NCBI RefSeq assembly: GCF_001723055.1 | Contig: NZ_MDCR01000257.1 | Location: 20,286-84,285 of the forward strand | Reading direction: 5' to 3' | From: Streptomyces niveus | Lineage (GTDB): Bacteria; Actinomycetota; Actinomycetes; Streptomycetales; Streptomycetaceae | DNA: 64,000 bases | Shown: positions 8,301-16,294 of the stretch, one piece after another | Numbering within the stretch: the stretch's first letter is position 1 | How the letters are laid out: every line of letters starts with the position of its first letter | Program-made: the position numbers and the translations under genes | The notes under the pieces: model-generated | What the model saw: the letters and a program-made list of their open reading frames with translations, nothing else | Database searches by the model: none | What the model was told of the DNA's origin: nothing

Positions 8301-9258
8301 GACGCACCTGACCGGCCACCCATCCTCTGTCCCGCAGCCGTGCCGCGAGCTGCCGCGCCAGCCGCGTCTTGCCCTGCCCGCCCGGGGCGGTGAGCACGCG
8401 GGCGGACGGGAGGCCGTCCGAATCCGCGAGGCACCACGCCTCCAGCTCTTCGAGCGTGTCCTGTCTGCCGTGGAAGGACACCACCTCGGCGTCCGCCCGC
8501 AGCAGCATCGTCGCCGATGTCACCTCGCGCTTGGGCGGCGTCGGTTCCAACAAGCGGGCGAACTCGGCGGGTTCGGGTCCCGGGTCGACGCCCGTCGCCT
8601 CGCGGACCACCGCGCGGAAGTCCGCACACGCCAGCAGATCCTCGCTACGGGTGTACGCCAGCCGGGTGCCGTGGCGCGGTCGGCGATCCACCCGTGCGAC
8701 GCCGAGGAGCAGATCCTCGGAGGCCAGGAAGACAGCCGCGCCTGACATCCCCGACCACGGGGTGGTCTTCGCGGCGGTGTCGACCTCCAACAGCCCTGCC
8801 TCGTCGAGGATTTCGAAGGACCGTGAGCCACCGTGCGGTCTGACCCGGCCCGCCAGTGACTCGCGGCGGCGCTCCGCCCGCTGCTGCCCGTCCCGCTTGA
8901 CGCGCTGCTGCCGCGGGAATCCCGTGACGGAGACCGGTACTTCGGTACCGCCCGTCACCAACCGGCCCCAGCGCTGCGGGCGTCGGCCGAAGGCGTCACG
9001 TAGCGTCGCTGGTGGTGTCCATGCCCGGTCGGCCGGGATCTCCAGCAGTACGGCGTCCATGGTGTCGCCGTCGTACCGTCGCCACCGCACCACCGCCGCG
9101 GCGGAAACGCCTGACTCCGAGAGAGTGATCGTCGCCTCTTCGTGGGGCGGCGGCACCACATGAGAGGCGGTCAGGACAAGCCGTGGCGCGATCAGATAGC
9201 CGCTGCCGAAGCCGCTCTCTCCGCAGTGCACCTGGACAACCTGATCCGTCTGCACCAT
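5317..9258 (-). CDS. Trypsin-like protease / P-loop NTPase / TPR multidomain protein
   Basis: Large protein of 1313 aa with three parts. Residues 1-230 are a trypsin-like serine protease with the triad His33 ('LTASHVV'), Asp68 ('MDAVLLEI') and Ser172 ('WSGMSGAAVF'). Residues about 270-560 are a STAND-like NTPase with Walker A 'APGGQGKT' (Lys297) and Walker B 'LLLVVDYAE'. The rest, about 700 residues, is helical repeat of TPR type with blocks such as 'GDWDDARQAADEA' and 'GEHHTAVELFEEALAIY'. ATG at 9258 is chosen because the protease fold starts there; the open frame upstream is GC-rich and featureless. The layout is that of STAND proteins in which repeats sense a signal and the NTPase drives an effector, here a protease. 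No membrane segment is seen, so it probably acts in the cytosol. Confidence 0.85.
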   Translation of the reverse strand: MVQTDQVVQVHCGESGFGSGYLIAPRLVLTASHVVPPPHEEATITLSESGVSAAAVVRWRRYDGDTMDAVLLEIPADRAWTPPATLRDAFGRRPQRWGRLVTGGTEVPVSVTGFPRQQRVKRDGQQRAERRRESLAGRVRPHGGSRSFEILDEAGLLEVDTAAKTTPWSGMSGAAVFLASEDLLLGVARVDRRPRHGTRLAYTRSEDLLACADFRAVVREATGVDPGPEPAEFARLLEPTPPKREVTSATMLLRADAEVVSFHGRQDTLEELEAWCLADSDGLPSARVLTAPGGQGKTRLARQLAARLRDRGWVAGQVRRTHGDLDALRTVQHPLLLVVDYAETRPELVRELRERTAEARHPVRLLLLARSRGSWIRATGAVREIRLHALSPAPDEREHAFRTAARDLSGRLAEVTDGNVDWARVADALPAGRPRGAPGAETALAVQMAALATLLRHVRDPREEEITVEDQLLGHEERYWSDTARWSRERREGLRAQAVAAAVLCPARDELEARETLARLLPDELPSLTGDIAAWLRDLYPPTEDRYWGQLEPDRLAEYHASEQVVADGGLLLRLFARAPDHQRVQILTVLARSAVAHANEDRADRAHAVIGQLRQVLRSVPDDVPLTAGVLRAHSDTLPEKSHVLRDYALDVARELARLCPTTDHTPQALRDRAWALHHVAERHLAIGDWDDARQAADEAAAIRGRLAADDGAATLRTEWADSLLVQSHALRMTGRLPAAYDAGHRALDLFRAPAEEDGDEEEERRERGLVRALINQSRVVWQLDPEAVPFDQIARSDDHTAEAVRRARELTKRRPDLEPLLLPNALVARSTALWRFQRHAETLSPSQEAAKTSRRLARENPDAYTADLARALLGLSVDTHGSSRAESTALLEEAIELLRPQARDLPRVHLSSLAQMWHNLAWDQLDSGDRRAALASIAEAIGHRRELARGPYATEQPSLARSVHTLARFHVEAGEHHTAVELFEEALAIYAQAELPLSASDLNGQGSTALSLAYAYDAVGRPADTLTALNQALDIQRRLSDYGQLYTEDYARSLHDGSSLYWNHDRHIAVRILLRQALPHYRRHSRVNEEGRRGLASCLHDLGTSYGTHWATTERAVRALREAYQLQLELAAEDVTQEIWLAGTAAELSRALLATSRFREAVRVSETEVSVRRRLLVTAPADQERPLCRALLRLADGRAMAGETAAAWRTAVEAEELCRTLAGRTDEPPDRTAFLLGRLAGTLSLCGRHDGRLAVRALEPARRSVRLYQGVVERSPDRQADLRWAVAVLAKALDRTGRHAEAIDVQIRRGA

Positions 9259-9482
9259 CCGCCCCCGCTCAGCCGGCCCTGCCCCTGCGTCACGCGCCAC
9301 ACAGTGTAGGCGCCGGTGCGCGCGCGGGGGCTGCGTAAGTGAGGGCGAGGTCTCGCGCGACGGCCGGACCGCCGGTGCGGGTGCAACCGTTCGGCGCCAA
9401 GAGGTGTCTTGGAGATCGAGGAGTTGTTCTCCCGGAGTCCACTGTCCGTTTGCCCGCGTTCCGTTCTGCAGAGGTTCGTTCC

Positions 9483-10682
9483 ATGCCGATCCCCCCACGC
9501 AACCGCCGCACCTCCCGTACCGCCGTCGCCGCGCTGAGCGCCGCCGGTCTGGTCGCGATGTGCGCCGCCGCGCCCACCGCCTTCGCCGACGAGGCCGCCC
9601 CGGAACTGGTCCTGGGAGACGTCGCCCCGGTCGAGGGTGTGAAGCCGGGCACCAGCTTCGACCCGTCGCTCGTCGTGGCGAACAAGGGCACGAAGGCCGT
9701 CGACAAGGTCTGGGTCTCCTACTCGGTCACGCGAGGTCTCGACTACGCGGAGATCCCGTCCAACTGCGAGGCGCACCAGGTCCCGTCCTACGACGAGATG
9801 ACCGAGAAGTCGAACGTGGTGTGCGCGTTCGAGCAGGCTTTGGAGCCCGGCGTCCTGTACGAGCCGAAGAAGCCCCTCGCGATCAAGGCACTGGACCGGG
9901 CGCTCAACGACGACCTGCGGATGACCGTGCGGGACTACTACCCGGACCTGGACGAAGCCGCCACGACGCCGGTCGCCGGAACCGCCCCGGCGGTCGAACT
10001 GGTCGAGCGCGCGGCCGGCGGCGACGCCACCAAGGACTTCGTCGACGTACCCGTCACCACCGTCAACAAGGCCGACTACGAGGTCACGGGAGCCGACCTG
10101 AAGGGCGCGGTCGGCGACACGGTGACGCTGAAGGCGAAGTTCAGGAACGCCGGGCCTGCCTGGGTGCTGACCAGGGAGGGGGACCCCCTCGTCGAGGTCC
10201 TGATCACGCCCCCCGCCGGGACGTCGGTCGTCAAGCCCGACGGGTTCTGCGAGGCCAAGGGCAAGGCGCTGTCCTGCGGAACGAGCCAGAGGTGGGTCGA
10301 CGAGGGCGGCGGCGAGACGTACACGATCAAGCTGAAGATCGACAAGGAGCTGGCGGGTGCCAAGGGCTCGGTGGCACTGAGCACCGAGGACCGCCCGTTC
10401 GACCCCGACAAGACCAACGACAAGGCGGAGATCAGCCTCGACGTGACGGGCGGGGGTTCGACCGGCTCGCCGGGCTCGACCGACTCGACCGGCGGCTCCT
10501 CCTCAACCGGGAGCTCCTCCTCGTCCGGCGGCAACGACCCGACCACGAACAACGCCCACCTGGCCGAGACGGGCTCCTCCTCCCCGGCGCTGCCGCTCGC
10601 ACTCGGTGCGGTGGCCGCGGTGGCCGTGGGCGCGGGCAGCCTCTTCGCGGTACGCCGCCGGCGGGCGCAGCACACGGGCTGA
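9483..10682 (+). CDS. Secreted wall-anchored protein with LAETG sortase motif
   Basis: 399 aa. It has a signal peptide (basic start, 'AVAALSAAGLVAMCAAAPTA', cleavage after AFA), two beta-rich repeats resembling DUF11/CARDB-type extracellular domains ('VLGDVAPVEGVKPGTSFD', 'GDTVTLKAKFRNAGPAW'), a Gly/Ser/Thr linker, then LAETG, a hydrophobic helix and a final 'RRRRA' tail. LAxTG is the signal used by actinobacterial class E sortases, which anchor proteins to peptidoglycan. The ATG at 9483 follows AGAGG. A 16-bp-stem terminator lies 25 bp after the stop. It probably has an adhesive or structural surface role. Confidence 0.88.
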   Translation: MPIPPRNRRTSRTAVAALSAAGLVAMCAAAPTAFADEAAPELVLGDVAPVEGVKPGTSFDPSLVVANKGTKAVDKVWVSYSVTRGLDYAEIPSNCEAHQVPSYDEMTEKSNVVCAFEQALEPGVLYEPKKPLAIKALDRALNDDLRMTVRDYYPDLDEAATTPVAGTAPAVELVERAAGGDATKDFVDVPVTTVNKADYEVTGADLKGAVGDTVTLKAKFRNAGPAWVLTREGDPLVEVLITPPAGTSVVKPDGFCEAKGKALSCGTSQRWVDEGGGETYTIKLKIDKELAGAKGSVALSTEDRPFDPDKTNDKAEISLDVTGGGSTGSPGSTDSTGGSSSTGSSSSSGGNDPTTNNAHLAETGSSSPALPLALGAVAAVAVGAGSLFAVRRRRAQHTG

Positions 10683-10706
10683 TCCGTCAACGCATCTCCG
10701 CACCAC

Positions 10707-10745
10707 TCGCGGCCGGCGTTCGAGAGGACCGAATGCCGGCCGCGA
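10707..10745 (+). terminator. Strong hairpin terminator
   Basis: A 16-bp stem (arms 10707-10722 and 10730-10745, one G-T pair) around a 7-nt loop follows the LAETG protein gene. It isolates that gene from the exonuclease operon. Confidence 0.75.
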
Positions 10746-10797
10746 CCCGTGAAATCCGGATGACCTGGAGCGTCGCCGCTTCCTACGCTCTCTCCTC

Positions 10798-11394
10798 ATG
10801 GACGAGGGCGAGCACCTGCTGAACGTGGTCGATGTCGAGGCGACATGCTGGGAGGGCCGGCCGCCGCCCGGCCAGGTGAGCGAGATCATCGAGATCGGGC
10901 TCACCGTGGTCGACCTGCGCGCGCGCGAACGCCTCGCCAGGCACCGGCTGTTGGTACGACCCGCCCGCTCGGAGGTGAGCCCCTTCTGCACGGAGCTGAC
11001 CGGGCTGACCCGGGCCGAGGTGGACGGCGGCCTGTCGTACGCCGAGGCCTGCCGGACCCTGGCCGCCCAGCACCGAACGGGACTGCTGCCCTGGGCCAGT
11101 TGGGGCGACTACGACCGTAATCAGTTCACCCGCCAGTGCCGGCGGACGGGCACCGAGTACCCGTTCGGCAGCCGCCACACCAACGCGAAGGTCGCCTTCA
11201 CCGCCTCCTACGGCCTGCGGCGACGGCCCGGCATGGCCCAGGCCCTGACGAGCGCCGGCCTTCCGCTGGAGGGCCGCCACCACCGGGGCGACGACGACGC
11301 GTGGAACATCGCCGCGCTGATCCTGAACCTGGCGAAGCGCGGCGACTGGCCCACCGACCGGACCGAGACTGGAAGCCGGGGCCCGACAGGGTGA
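10798..11394 (+). CDS. DEDDh-family 3'-5' exonuclease
   Basis: 198 aa, one exonuclease domain. The acidic motifs are all present: 'VVDVEATCW' (Exo I), 'WGDYDRNQF' (Exo II) and 'HHRGDDDAWNIA' (Exo III, DEDDh type). The 'DVEATCWEG' start and overall shape resemble the KapD/ERI-1 group, which act on RNA or single-stranded ends, rather than the DNA polymerase proofreading subunit. Its stop overlaps the GTG of the next gene by 4 bp. The substrate is not determinable from sequence. Confidence 0.88.
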   Translation: MDEGEHLLNVVDVEATCWEGRPPPGQVSEIIEIGLTVVDLRARERLARHRLLVRPARSEVSPFCTELTGLTRAEVDGGLSYAEACRTLAAQHRTGLLPWASWGDYDRNQFTRQCRRTGTEYPFGSRHTNAKVAFTASYGLRRRPGMAQALTSAGLPLEGRHHRGDDDAWNIAALILNLAKRGDWPTDRTETGSRGPTG

Positions 11395-11756
11395 ACGACA
11401 CCGTGTACGTGGGCAACGCGGGCAAGGACGCGACGCTGGACCGGGGATGGCTCCTCGGCCACTTCAAGGACGCCGGCGATCCGCGCCACAGTGACGCCGT
11501 CGAGATCAAGTGGGGCGTCCATCCACCTGGCGACGAGCGGGCGAGCTGGGTGAGAGGTGAGGTGCGCACAGCTCTCCTGGTTCTCATCAGCGGCCGCTTC
11601 CGCGTCGAACTCCCGGACCGCAGCGTGCTTCTGGAGCGACAGGGTGATTACGTGGTGTGGGGCCGCGGCACCGACCACTCGTGGTTCGCGGAGGAGGAGT
11701 CGGTGGTGCTGACCGTCCGGTGGCCGTCCGTGCCGGGCGGTACACCTGGCCGGTGA
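11391..11756 (+). CDS. Cupin-like protein
   Basis: 121 aa starting at GTG 11391, in a GTGA overlap with the exonuclease stop. The central part ('VEIKWGVHPPGDERASWV', 'TALLVLISGRFRVELP', 'GDYVVWGRGTDHSWFAEE') has the alternating strands and Gly/His positions of a small single-domain cupin; His and Glu near the end could bind a metal. The open frame further upstream overlaps the exonuclease and is not used. The coupling suggests a joint function, but none is established. Confidence 0.7.
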   Translation: MNDTVYVGNAGKDATLDRGWLLGHFKDAGDPRHSDAVEIKWGVHPPGDERASWVRGEVRTALLVLISGRFRVELPDRSVLLERQGDYVVWGRGTDHSWFAEEESVVLTVRWPSVPGGTPGR

Positions 11757-11805
11757 TCGGTCCGGCTGCCAATGACCCGTCCGCGGCCCCTGCCCTCCAC
11801 CGTCC

Positions 11806-12399
11806 TCAACCGTGCACGACTGGCTGCCCGGAGAGCGCCACTCCCGCCTCCCGCATCTCGGCCAGGGCGTGGGTGGTGGTGTCCGGGGCGACCCCCGCCG
11901 TGTAGTCGAGCAGAACCCGCGCGGTGAAGCCCGCCGCGACGGCGTCCAGCGCGGTGGCCTTCACACAGTGGTCGGTCGCGATCCCGACGACGTCGACCTC
12001 GGTGATGTGCTCGGCGCGGAGCCAGTCGGCCAGCGGCGTACCGCCCTCCGTCGCACCTTGGAAACCGCTCTTCGAAGCGGAGTGCGCGCCCTTGAAGAAG
12101 ACCTCGTCCACCGCGTCCGAGGCGGCGGTCGCGGCGAAGCCGGGGTGGAAGTCGCTTCCCTCGCTGCCGGCCACGCAGTGGACGGGGAAGGAGTTCTCGT
12201 AGTCGGGCCGGTCGGAGAAGTGGTCGCCCGGATCGTAGTGGTGGTCCCGCGTCGCGACGATCCGCGCGTACTCGCCGCCCGCCGAGCCCCGAACGAGCTC
12301 GGCGATGGCGGCGGCCCGGTCCGCACCGCCCTTCACCGGAACGCTGCCACCTTCACAGAAGTCCTTCTGCACATCGACCACGATCAGCGCACGACTCAT
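11806..12399 (-). CDS. pncA: Nicotinamidase (isochorismatase family)
   Basis: Hydrolyses nicotinamide to nicotinate in NAD salvage, cytosolic, 197 aa. It opens with 'ALIVVDVQKDFCEGGSVPV', carrying the catalytic Asp and the metal-site surroundings. The nucleophile is Cys145 in 'ATDHCVKATA', and the substrate Lys lies in 'VFFKGAHS'. The H-x-H/D metal motif is seen at 'TRDHHYDPGDHFS'. Length and motifs fit PncA. The ATG follows a GAAAGAGG ribosome site. It is convergent with the cupin-like gene across a 49-bp gap. Confidence 0.93.
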   Translation of the reverse strand: MSRALIVVDVQKDFCEGGSVPVKGGADRAAAIAELVRGSAGGEYARIVATRDHHYDPGDHFSDRPDYENSFPVHCVAGSEGSDFHPGFAATAASDAVDEVFFKGAHSASKSGFQGATEGGTPLADWLRAEHITEVDVVGIATDHCVKATALDAVAAGFTARVLLDYTAGVAPDTTTHALAEMREAGVALSGQPVVHG

Positions 12400-12461
12400 C
12401 AGGCACCTCTTTCTCGGGAATCCTCGGTCCGCACCTGATCGGTGACCCCTTCACGGTCCTG

Positions 12462-13007
12462 TCATGCGCGGCGGACCGACCGCACACCCGTCCGGGCCAG
12501 CCGGTCCGCGTGTGGGCGGTGCGGGTCACGTCCTCCCCGAGAGCAGACGGCACGCCAGCGCCCGCTCGCCGCCTGGCTCGACCGGTAGAGGACCGCCTCC
12601 GGGACCCGCGTCACCGCCTCCGTAAGGAGAGCGTCCTCGAAGAGCGCGCCCACGCCGTCGTCCACCGCCCACCCGGCGGGCAGCATGCCGGTCCCCACGG
12701 CCTTCCGGTACGAGGGGCGACGGCCCGGTTCACTGTCGTAGTGCGGGCACACCGACCCCGCCAACAGGCCCAGCCCGTCCGGCAGGAACGTCAGCGGCCC
12801 GAAGGAGTCGGTGTGGGACCCCTCGCCCCAGCAGTTCGCACCGGCGCTGATCCCGCACATGAGCGTCCCCCCGTCGTACGCCTCGCGCGGCAGCCGGTCC
12901 AAGCCGTGCGCGCGCCAGACAGCGAGCAGGTTCGCGGTGTTGCCGCCGCCGACGTACACGACGCCTCCGCCGATGAGGACGAGACGACGGGTGGGTCTGG
13001 CGGCCAC
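12462..13007 (-). pseudogene. Peptidase E (S51) with internal in-frame deletion
   Basis: The core is plainly a Ser-type peptidase E (alpha-aspartyl dipeptidase): 'VYVGGGNTANLLAVWRAHG', 'GISAGANCWGEGSHTDSFGP' with the catalytic Ser, and 'GSVCPHYDSEPGRRPSYR'. The N-terminal strand 'RRLVLIGGG' is joined directly to the 'VVYVGGG' strand. In intact homologues roughly 70-80 residues lie between these two elements. The two ends share the sequence tcggcgg, consistent with deletion between short repeats. The C-terminus is also Arg-rich and unlike the family. GTG at 13007 still has an AGGAGG site 7 nt upstream, so a shortened protein may be made, but it is unlikely to be active. Confidence 0.7.
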
Positions 13008-13129
13008 GGGAATGCCTCCTCGTTCGGGTCTGCCGAACGATGCCGGGCCTCGTCCGCGCCCGCAATCGAACAGGGCGCCGGGACGGCGCTCACCTGCTCG
13101 TTGTCAGTGGTGGCTGGGATGCTGCCCTG

Positions 13130-13396
13130 ATGGACGAACTGATGCGGCGTCGGGTGTACGGCGCCGACCATGACGACCCCGATCCGGGGCCCCGACCTGG
13201 CCGCGCCTACCGGGAGCTGTGCGCCGGGCCGTTGGACGGGCTGCTCCTGGACGTGACCGGGTGGACGGACGAGGAGCTGGGTACCGGCGCGATGCTCGTC
13301 ACCGAGATAGGGGCGTACGGGCCGGGCGGACGGGCCGGGTACGGGCCGCGCGCAGGTGATCCGGGGCGCTGGGACTGGCAGGGCGACAGCCCGTGA
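13130..13396 (+). CDS. Small conserved hypothetical protein
   Basis: 88 aa starting at ATG 13130 ('MDELMRRRVYGADHDD'). The middle 'AYRELCAGPLDGLLLDVTGW' and the closing 'RWDWQGDSP' look like a small protein I associate with Streptomyces genomes, of unknown function. Codon use is normal. It converges on the TetR gene with a 9-bp gap. No signal peptide or membrane helix is seen. Confidence 0.65.
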   Translation: MDELMRRRVYGADHDDPDPGPRPGRAYRELCAGPLDGLLLDVTGWTDEELGTGAMLVTEIGAYGPGGRAGYGPRAGDPGRWDWQGDSP

Positions 13397-13405
13397 CGGC
13401 GCGGG

Positions 13406-14077
13406 TCAGCGGCGGGGCAGCGCGCCCAGAAGGGTCGCGGTGAGGGCCAGCTTCAGGGAGTCCTCCAGCTCCAAGTGGAAGCGGGCCAGGTCGGGCTCGG
13501 CCTCGTAGGCCGCCCGGAGGCTGGGTGGGGGAGTGCTGTACGCCGACAGCGCGCCGGCCATGACCATCGTCTGCAGGCTGAACAGCGTCGCGTTCTCGCC
13601 CAGTTCCGGCAGGTACCTCTGGATCACCGCGGTCAAGGTTGTCAGGCGCTCCAGCGAGGCGCGCTTGTAGCGCGTCACGACCTCGACGGAGACGTTGTGC
13701 TCCAGGACGCTGCCCTGCGCGCCGAAAAGGTCGCACAGCACTACGCGCCCGGAGAGTGAGCGGCTGAGGATCTCTGCCACCCCTGCCGCTCGCTCGGCCA
13801 TGGGCAGATCTTCGTCGACACCGGCGGCCAACTCGCCCGCCAGTTCCGTCAGCCACTCCTGCAAGAAGTGGTCCAGCAGCTCAAGCAGTACCGCCTCGCG
13901 AGACTCGAAGTAGCGCAGCACGTTCGGCTTCGCCAGCCCCACGCGCCGGCTGAGCTCGTTCAGGGTGACCGCGGCGACAGGCATCTCGTCGAGCATCGCC
14001 GACGCCGTTTCGAGGATCGCCCGTCGGCGGATCTCGCGCTGCTCCTCGGTTCGCGCCCGCTGGAAAGTCACGATCAC
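13406..14077 (-). CDS. TetR-family transcriptional regulator
   Basis: 223 aa. The N-terminal helix-turn-helix is clear: 'RRRAILETASAMLDEM', 'AAVTLNELSRRVGLAKPNVLRYFESREAV'. The rest is an all-helical ligand-binding domain. The GTG at 14077 is chosen because it starts just before the basic N-terminal helix. It is divergent from an SDR oxidoreductase with a 103-bp gap containing a long dyad, the typical layout of an autoregulated TetR that represses its neighbour until a substrate-like ligand binds. Confidence 0.92.
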   Translation of the reverse strand: MIVTFQRARTEEQREIRRRAILETASAMLDEMPVAAVTLNELSRRVGLAKPNVLRYFESREAVLLELLDHFLQEWLTELAGELAAGVDEDLPMAERAAGVAEILSRSLSGRVVLCDLFGAQGSVLEHNVSVEVVTRYKRASLERLTTLTAVIQRYLPELGENATLFSLQTMVMAGALSAYSTPPPSLRAAYEAEPDLARFHLELEDSLKLALTATLLGALPRR

Positions 14078-14088
14078 CAGCCTAACTT

Positions 14089-14127
14089 AGGTACCTGCGG
14101 TACGTTGACAACGTACTGGAGGTACTT
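14089..14127. promoter_or_regulatory. Long nested dyad, probable TetR operator
   Basis: A perfect inverted repeat GTACGTT-gac-AACGTAC (14100-14116) lies in the middle of a larger dyad whose 18-bp halves (14089-14106 and 14110-14127) match at 15 of 18 positions. It sits between the divergent TetR and SDR genes and would control both. Confidence 0.7.
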
Positions 14128-14180
14128 TAACGTCGTCGACACAAGATACTTTCGGTGCGTTACTTGGTTGGGAGCCTGAC

Positions 14181-15107
14181 ATGGGCGAGAAGTGGACGGC
14201 GACGAACATTCCGGACCAGCGCGGCCGGGTGGCCGTGGTGACCGGGGCCAACACCGGACTCGGGTACGAGACCGCCAAGGCACTCGCCGCGCGCGGGGCG
14301 TCCGTGGTGCTCGCCGTGCGCAACGTCGAGAAGGGCGAGCAGGCAGCGGCCCGCATGAGCGGCGACGTGACCGTGCGGGCGCTGGACCTGACCTCGCTCG
14401 ACTCCGTACGGACCGGGGCCGCCGCGCTGCGGTCCCGGCTCGACCGGATCGACCTGCTGATCAACAACGCCGGCGTGATGTACACCCCGAAGCAGACCAC
14501 CCGGGACGGCTTCGAGATGCAGTTCGGCACCAACCACCTCGGCCACTTCGCGCTCACCGGACTGCTGCTGGACCTGATGCTGCCGGTGCCCGGCTCGCGC
14601 GTGGTGACGGTCAGCAGCACCGGCCACCGCATCCGGGCCGCGATCCACTTCGACGACCTGCAGTGGGAGCGGTCGTACAGCCGGACCGCCGCCTACGGTC
14701 AGTCCAAGCTGGCCAACCTGATGTTCACGTACGAGCTGCAACGCCGGCTCGCCACGCACGGCACCACCGTCGCGTTGGCCGCGCACCCCGGCCTGTCCAG
14801 CACCGAACTCGCCCGTAACACCCCCGCGGCCGTCCGGCTTCCGCTCACCTGGCTCGCGCCGCTGATCACCCAGTCGCCGGCGATGGGCGCGCTGCCGACC
14901 CTCCGCGCCGCCACCGACCCGGGAGCACTCGGCGGCCAGTACTACGGCCCCGGCGGCCGCAACGAGATCATGGGCCACCCCCGGCTGGTCACCTCCAGCC
15001 CGGATTCGTACGAGGTGGCCGTCCAGCAGCGGCTGTGGGCGGTCTCCGAAGACCTCACCGGGGTGAAGTTCCCCGTCGCCCGGTCCGAGCGGAACGCGTC
15101 GCTGTAG
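14181..15107 (+). CDS. Short-chain dehydrogenase/reductase
   Basis: NAD(P)-dependent oxidoreductase, 308 aa. It has the cofactor motif TGANTGLG, 'LINNAGVMYTPK' (NNAG), the catalytic Ser in 'VTVSSTGH', and Tyr/Lys in 'AAYGQSKLANL' (YxxxK). The extended length and 'TRDGFEMQFGTNHLGHFALT' block place it with the retinol-dehydrogenase-like SDRs (also called WW-oxidoreductase-like) found in actinomycetes. The substrate is unknown. It is probably repressed by the adjacent TetR. Confidence 0.92.
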   Translation: MGEKWTATNIPDQRGRVAVVTGANTGLGYETAKALAARGASVVLAVRNVEKGEQAAARMSGDVTVRALDLTSLDSVRTGAAALRSRLDRIDLLINNAGVMYTPKQTTRDGFEMQFGTNHLGHFALTGLLLDLMLPVPGSRVVTVSSTGHRIRAAIHFDDLQWERSYSRTAAYGQSKLANLMFTYELQRRLATHGTTVALAAHPGLSSTELARNTPAAVRLPLTWLAPLITQSPAMGALPTLRAATDPGALGGQYYGPGGRNEIMGHPRLVTSSPDSYEVAVQQRLWAVSEDLTGVKFPVARSERNASL

Positions 15108-15241
15108 CGTCGCACTCCGCCGCGGGGGCGGTCATCGACTCGTCGCGGTGGGGGGTGCCGTGGGCCTGTTCGTGCTCCGGCGCCACGCTCAACTGACACA
15201 CGGTCGGAGTGCCCTGCATGAGTCCGGCCGTGCACTGCCCC

Positions 15242-16222
15242 TCAGTGGCCGTGCCCGTCGATCTCCTCCGTCTCACCGGGCTCTGCGGAGGGCTTCGCTC
15301 CGGTGGTGGCGTCGGCCCCACCCGCCGGGACGTCGACGGTGAAGGCGGCCGTACGGACCTCACCCTCGTGCTGGAAGTCGAGGAAGAGCCGATAGGCGCC
15401 CGAGCTGGGTGCGGTGGCGGTGAAGGAGACCTCCGGGCCCGGCTCGGTGACGCCGTCGTCCGGTTCGCCGTTCGGGTGGACGTGCAGATAGGCGAGGTCA
15501 CCGGCGCGGAGGGCCACGAGGTGGCCGTACGCCCCGAGGTAGGGCTGGAGGTTGGTGACGGGCTTGCCGTCCTTGGTGACGGTCAGCTTCAGTTCGTTCG
15601 CCTTGCCGGGGGCCAGGGCGCCGTCCAGGGTGACCCGGTAGCCGTCGACCTCGGCGGTGGCGCGGGCGGGCGGGAGCGCGGCGGGCTCGGCCTTGCCGGA
15701 GACGGCCAGGTCGGCGCCGAGCGTCACCCCTGTCGAGCCCTTCTTCGCGGGCTTGAAGTCGGCGAAGGCCCGGTATCCGCCCGCCGCGGGCAGCTCGGCC
15801 CGTACGCTCCAGGTGCCGTCGGCGGCGCGGGTCGGGTGGAGGTGCCGATAGACCGTCAGGTCGCGTGAGGCGACGATGAAGTGCAGCTCCTTGCCGTGCT
15901 CACGCTGGTACGCGGTGACCTTGCGCCCGCTCTCGTCCTTGACGGAGAAACTCAGGACGCTCGACGTCCCCGCCGCGACGCGCGGCGTGTCGAGGGCGAG
16001 CGTGTACCCGCCCTCCGAGATCTGCAGACCGCCGGCCGGCGCGGACTCATGGCCGCCCGCTGTCTTGCCGCCGGCCCCCTCACCCGCCTCGGCGTGCTCG
16101 TCGTGAGCGGTCGGCGGCTTCTTGGCGACGACGGGGTCGATGCTCGTGCCGACGCCGTACGCGGTCCCGAAGGTGGCGGCGATCGCGGCGGCGAAGGCGG
16201 TGATCTTGAGTCCCGTGTTCAT
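15242..16222 (-). CDS. Secreted His-rich protein under a CsoR-like box
   Basis: 326 aa from ATG 16222 (SD-like GGAG in 'aaggagacccccatg'). It has an N-terminal signal anchor ('ITAFAAAIAATFGTAYGVG'), a His/Glu-rich linker, then two beta-sandwich-like repeats with 'YRHLHP' and 'GHLVALRAGDLAYLHVHP', possible metal ligands, and a His/Glu tail 'EIDGHGH'. I recognise the type as an exported protein often near copper-handling genes, but no defined family name is certain. A CsoR-type palindrome lies 52 bp upstream of the start, so copper induction is likely. Confidence 0.7.
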   Translation of the reverse strand: MNTGLKITAFAAAIAATFGTAYGVGTSIDPVVAKKPPTAHDEHAEAGEGAGGKTAGGHESAPAGGLQISEGGYTLALDTPRVAAGTSSVLSFSVKDESGRKVTAYQREHGKELHFIVASRDLTVYRHLHPTRAADGTWSVRAELPAAGGYRAFADFKPAKKGSTGVTLGADLAVSGKAEPAALPPARATAEVDGYRVTLDGALAPGKANELKLTVTKDGKPVTNLQPYLGAYGHLVALRAGDLAYLHVHPNGEPDDGVTEPGPEVSFTATAPSSGAYRLFLDFQHEGEVRTAAFTVDVPAGGADATTGAKPSAEPGETEEIDGHGH

Positions 16223-16273
16223 GGGGGTCTCCTTCGTGAAGGGGCCACTCCGCAGGGCGGCCGAACACCTCCA

Positions 16274-16294
16274 ACATACCCTCTGGGGGTATGT
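16274..16294. promoter_or_regulatory. CsoR-like operator upstream of the His-rich protein
   Basis: Perfect 8-bp arms ACATACCC/GGGTATGT around 5 bp. The TACCC-GGGTA core is that of copper-sensing CsoR boxes in Gram-positive bacteria. A weaker, imperfect copy follows at about 16323-16341. Confidence 0.7.

Noticed and set aside
5263..8745. A long plus-strand open frame (1160 codons) opposite the protease/NTPase gene
   Set aside because: It is the antisense shadow of a gene with clear domains; its translation is Arg/Gln-rich without motifs. The same applies to the antisense frames at 16705-18366, 40319-42850 and 45137-48367.
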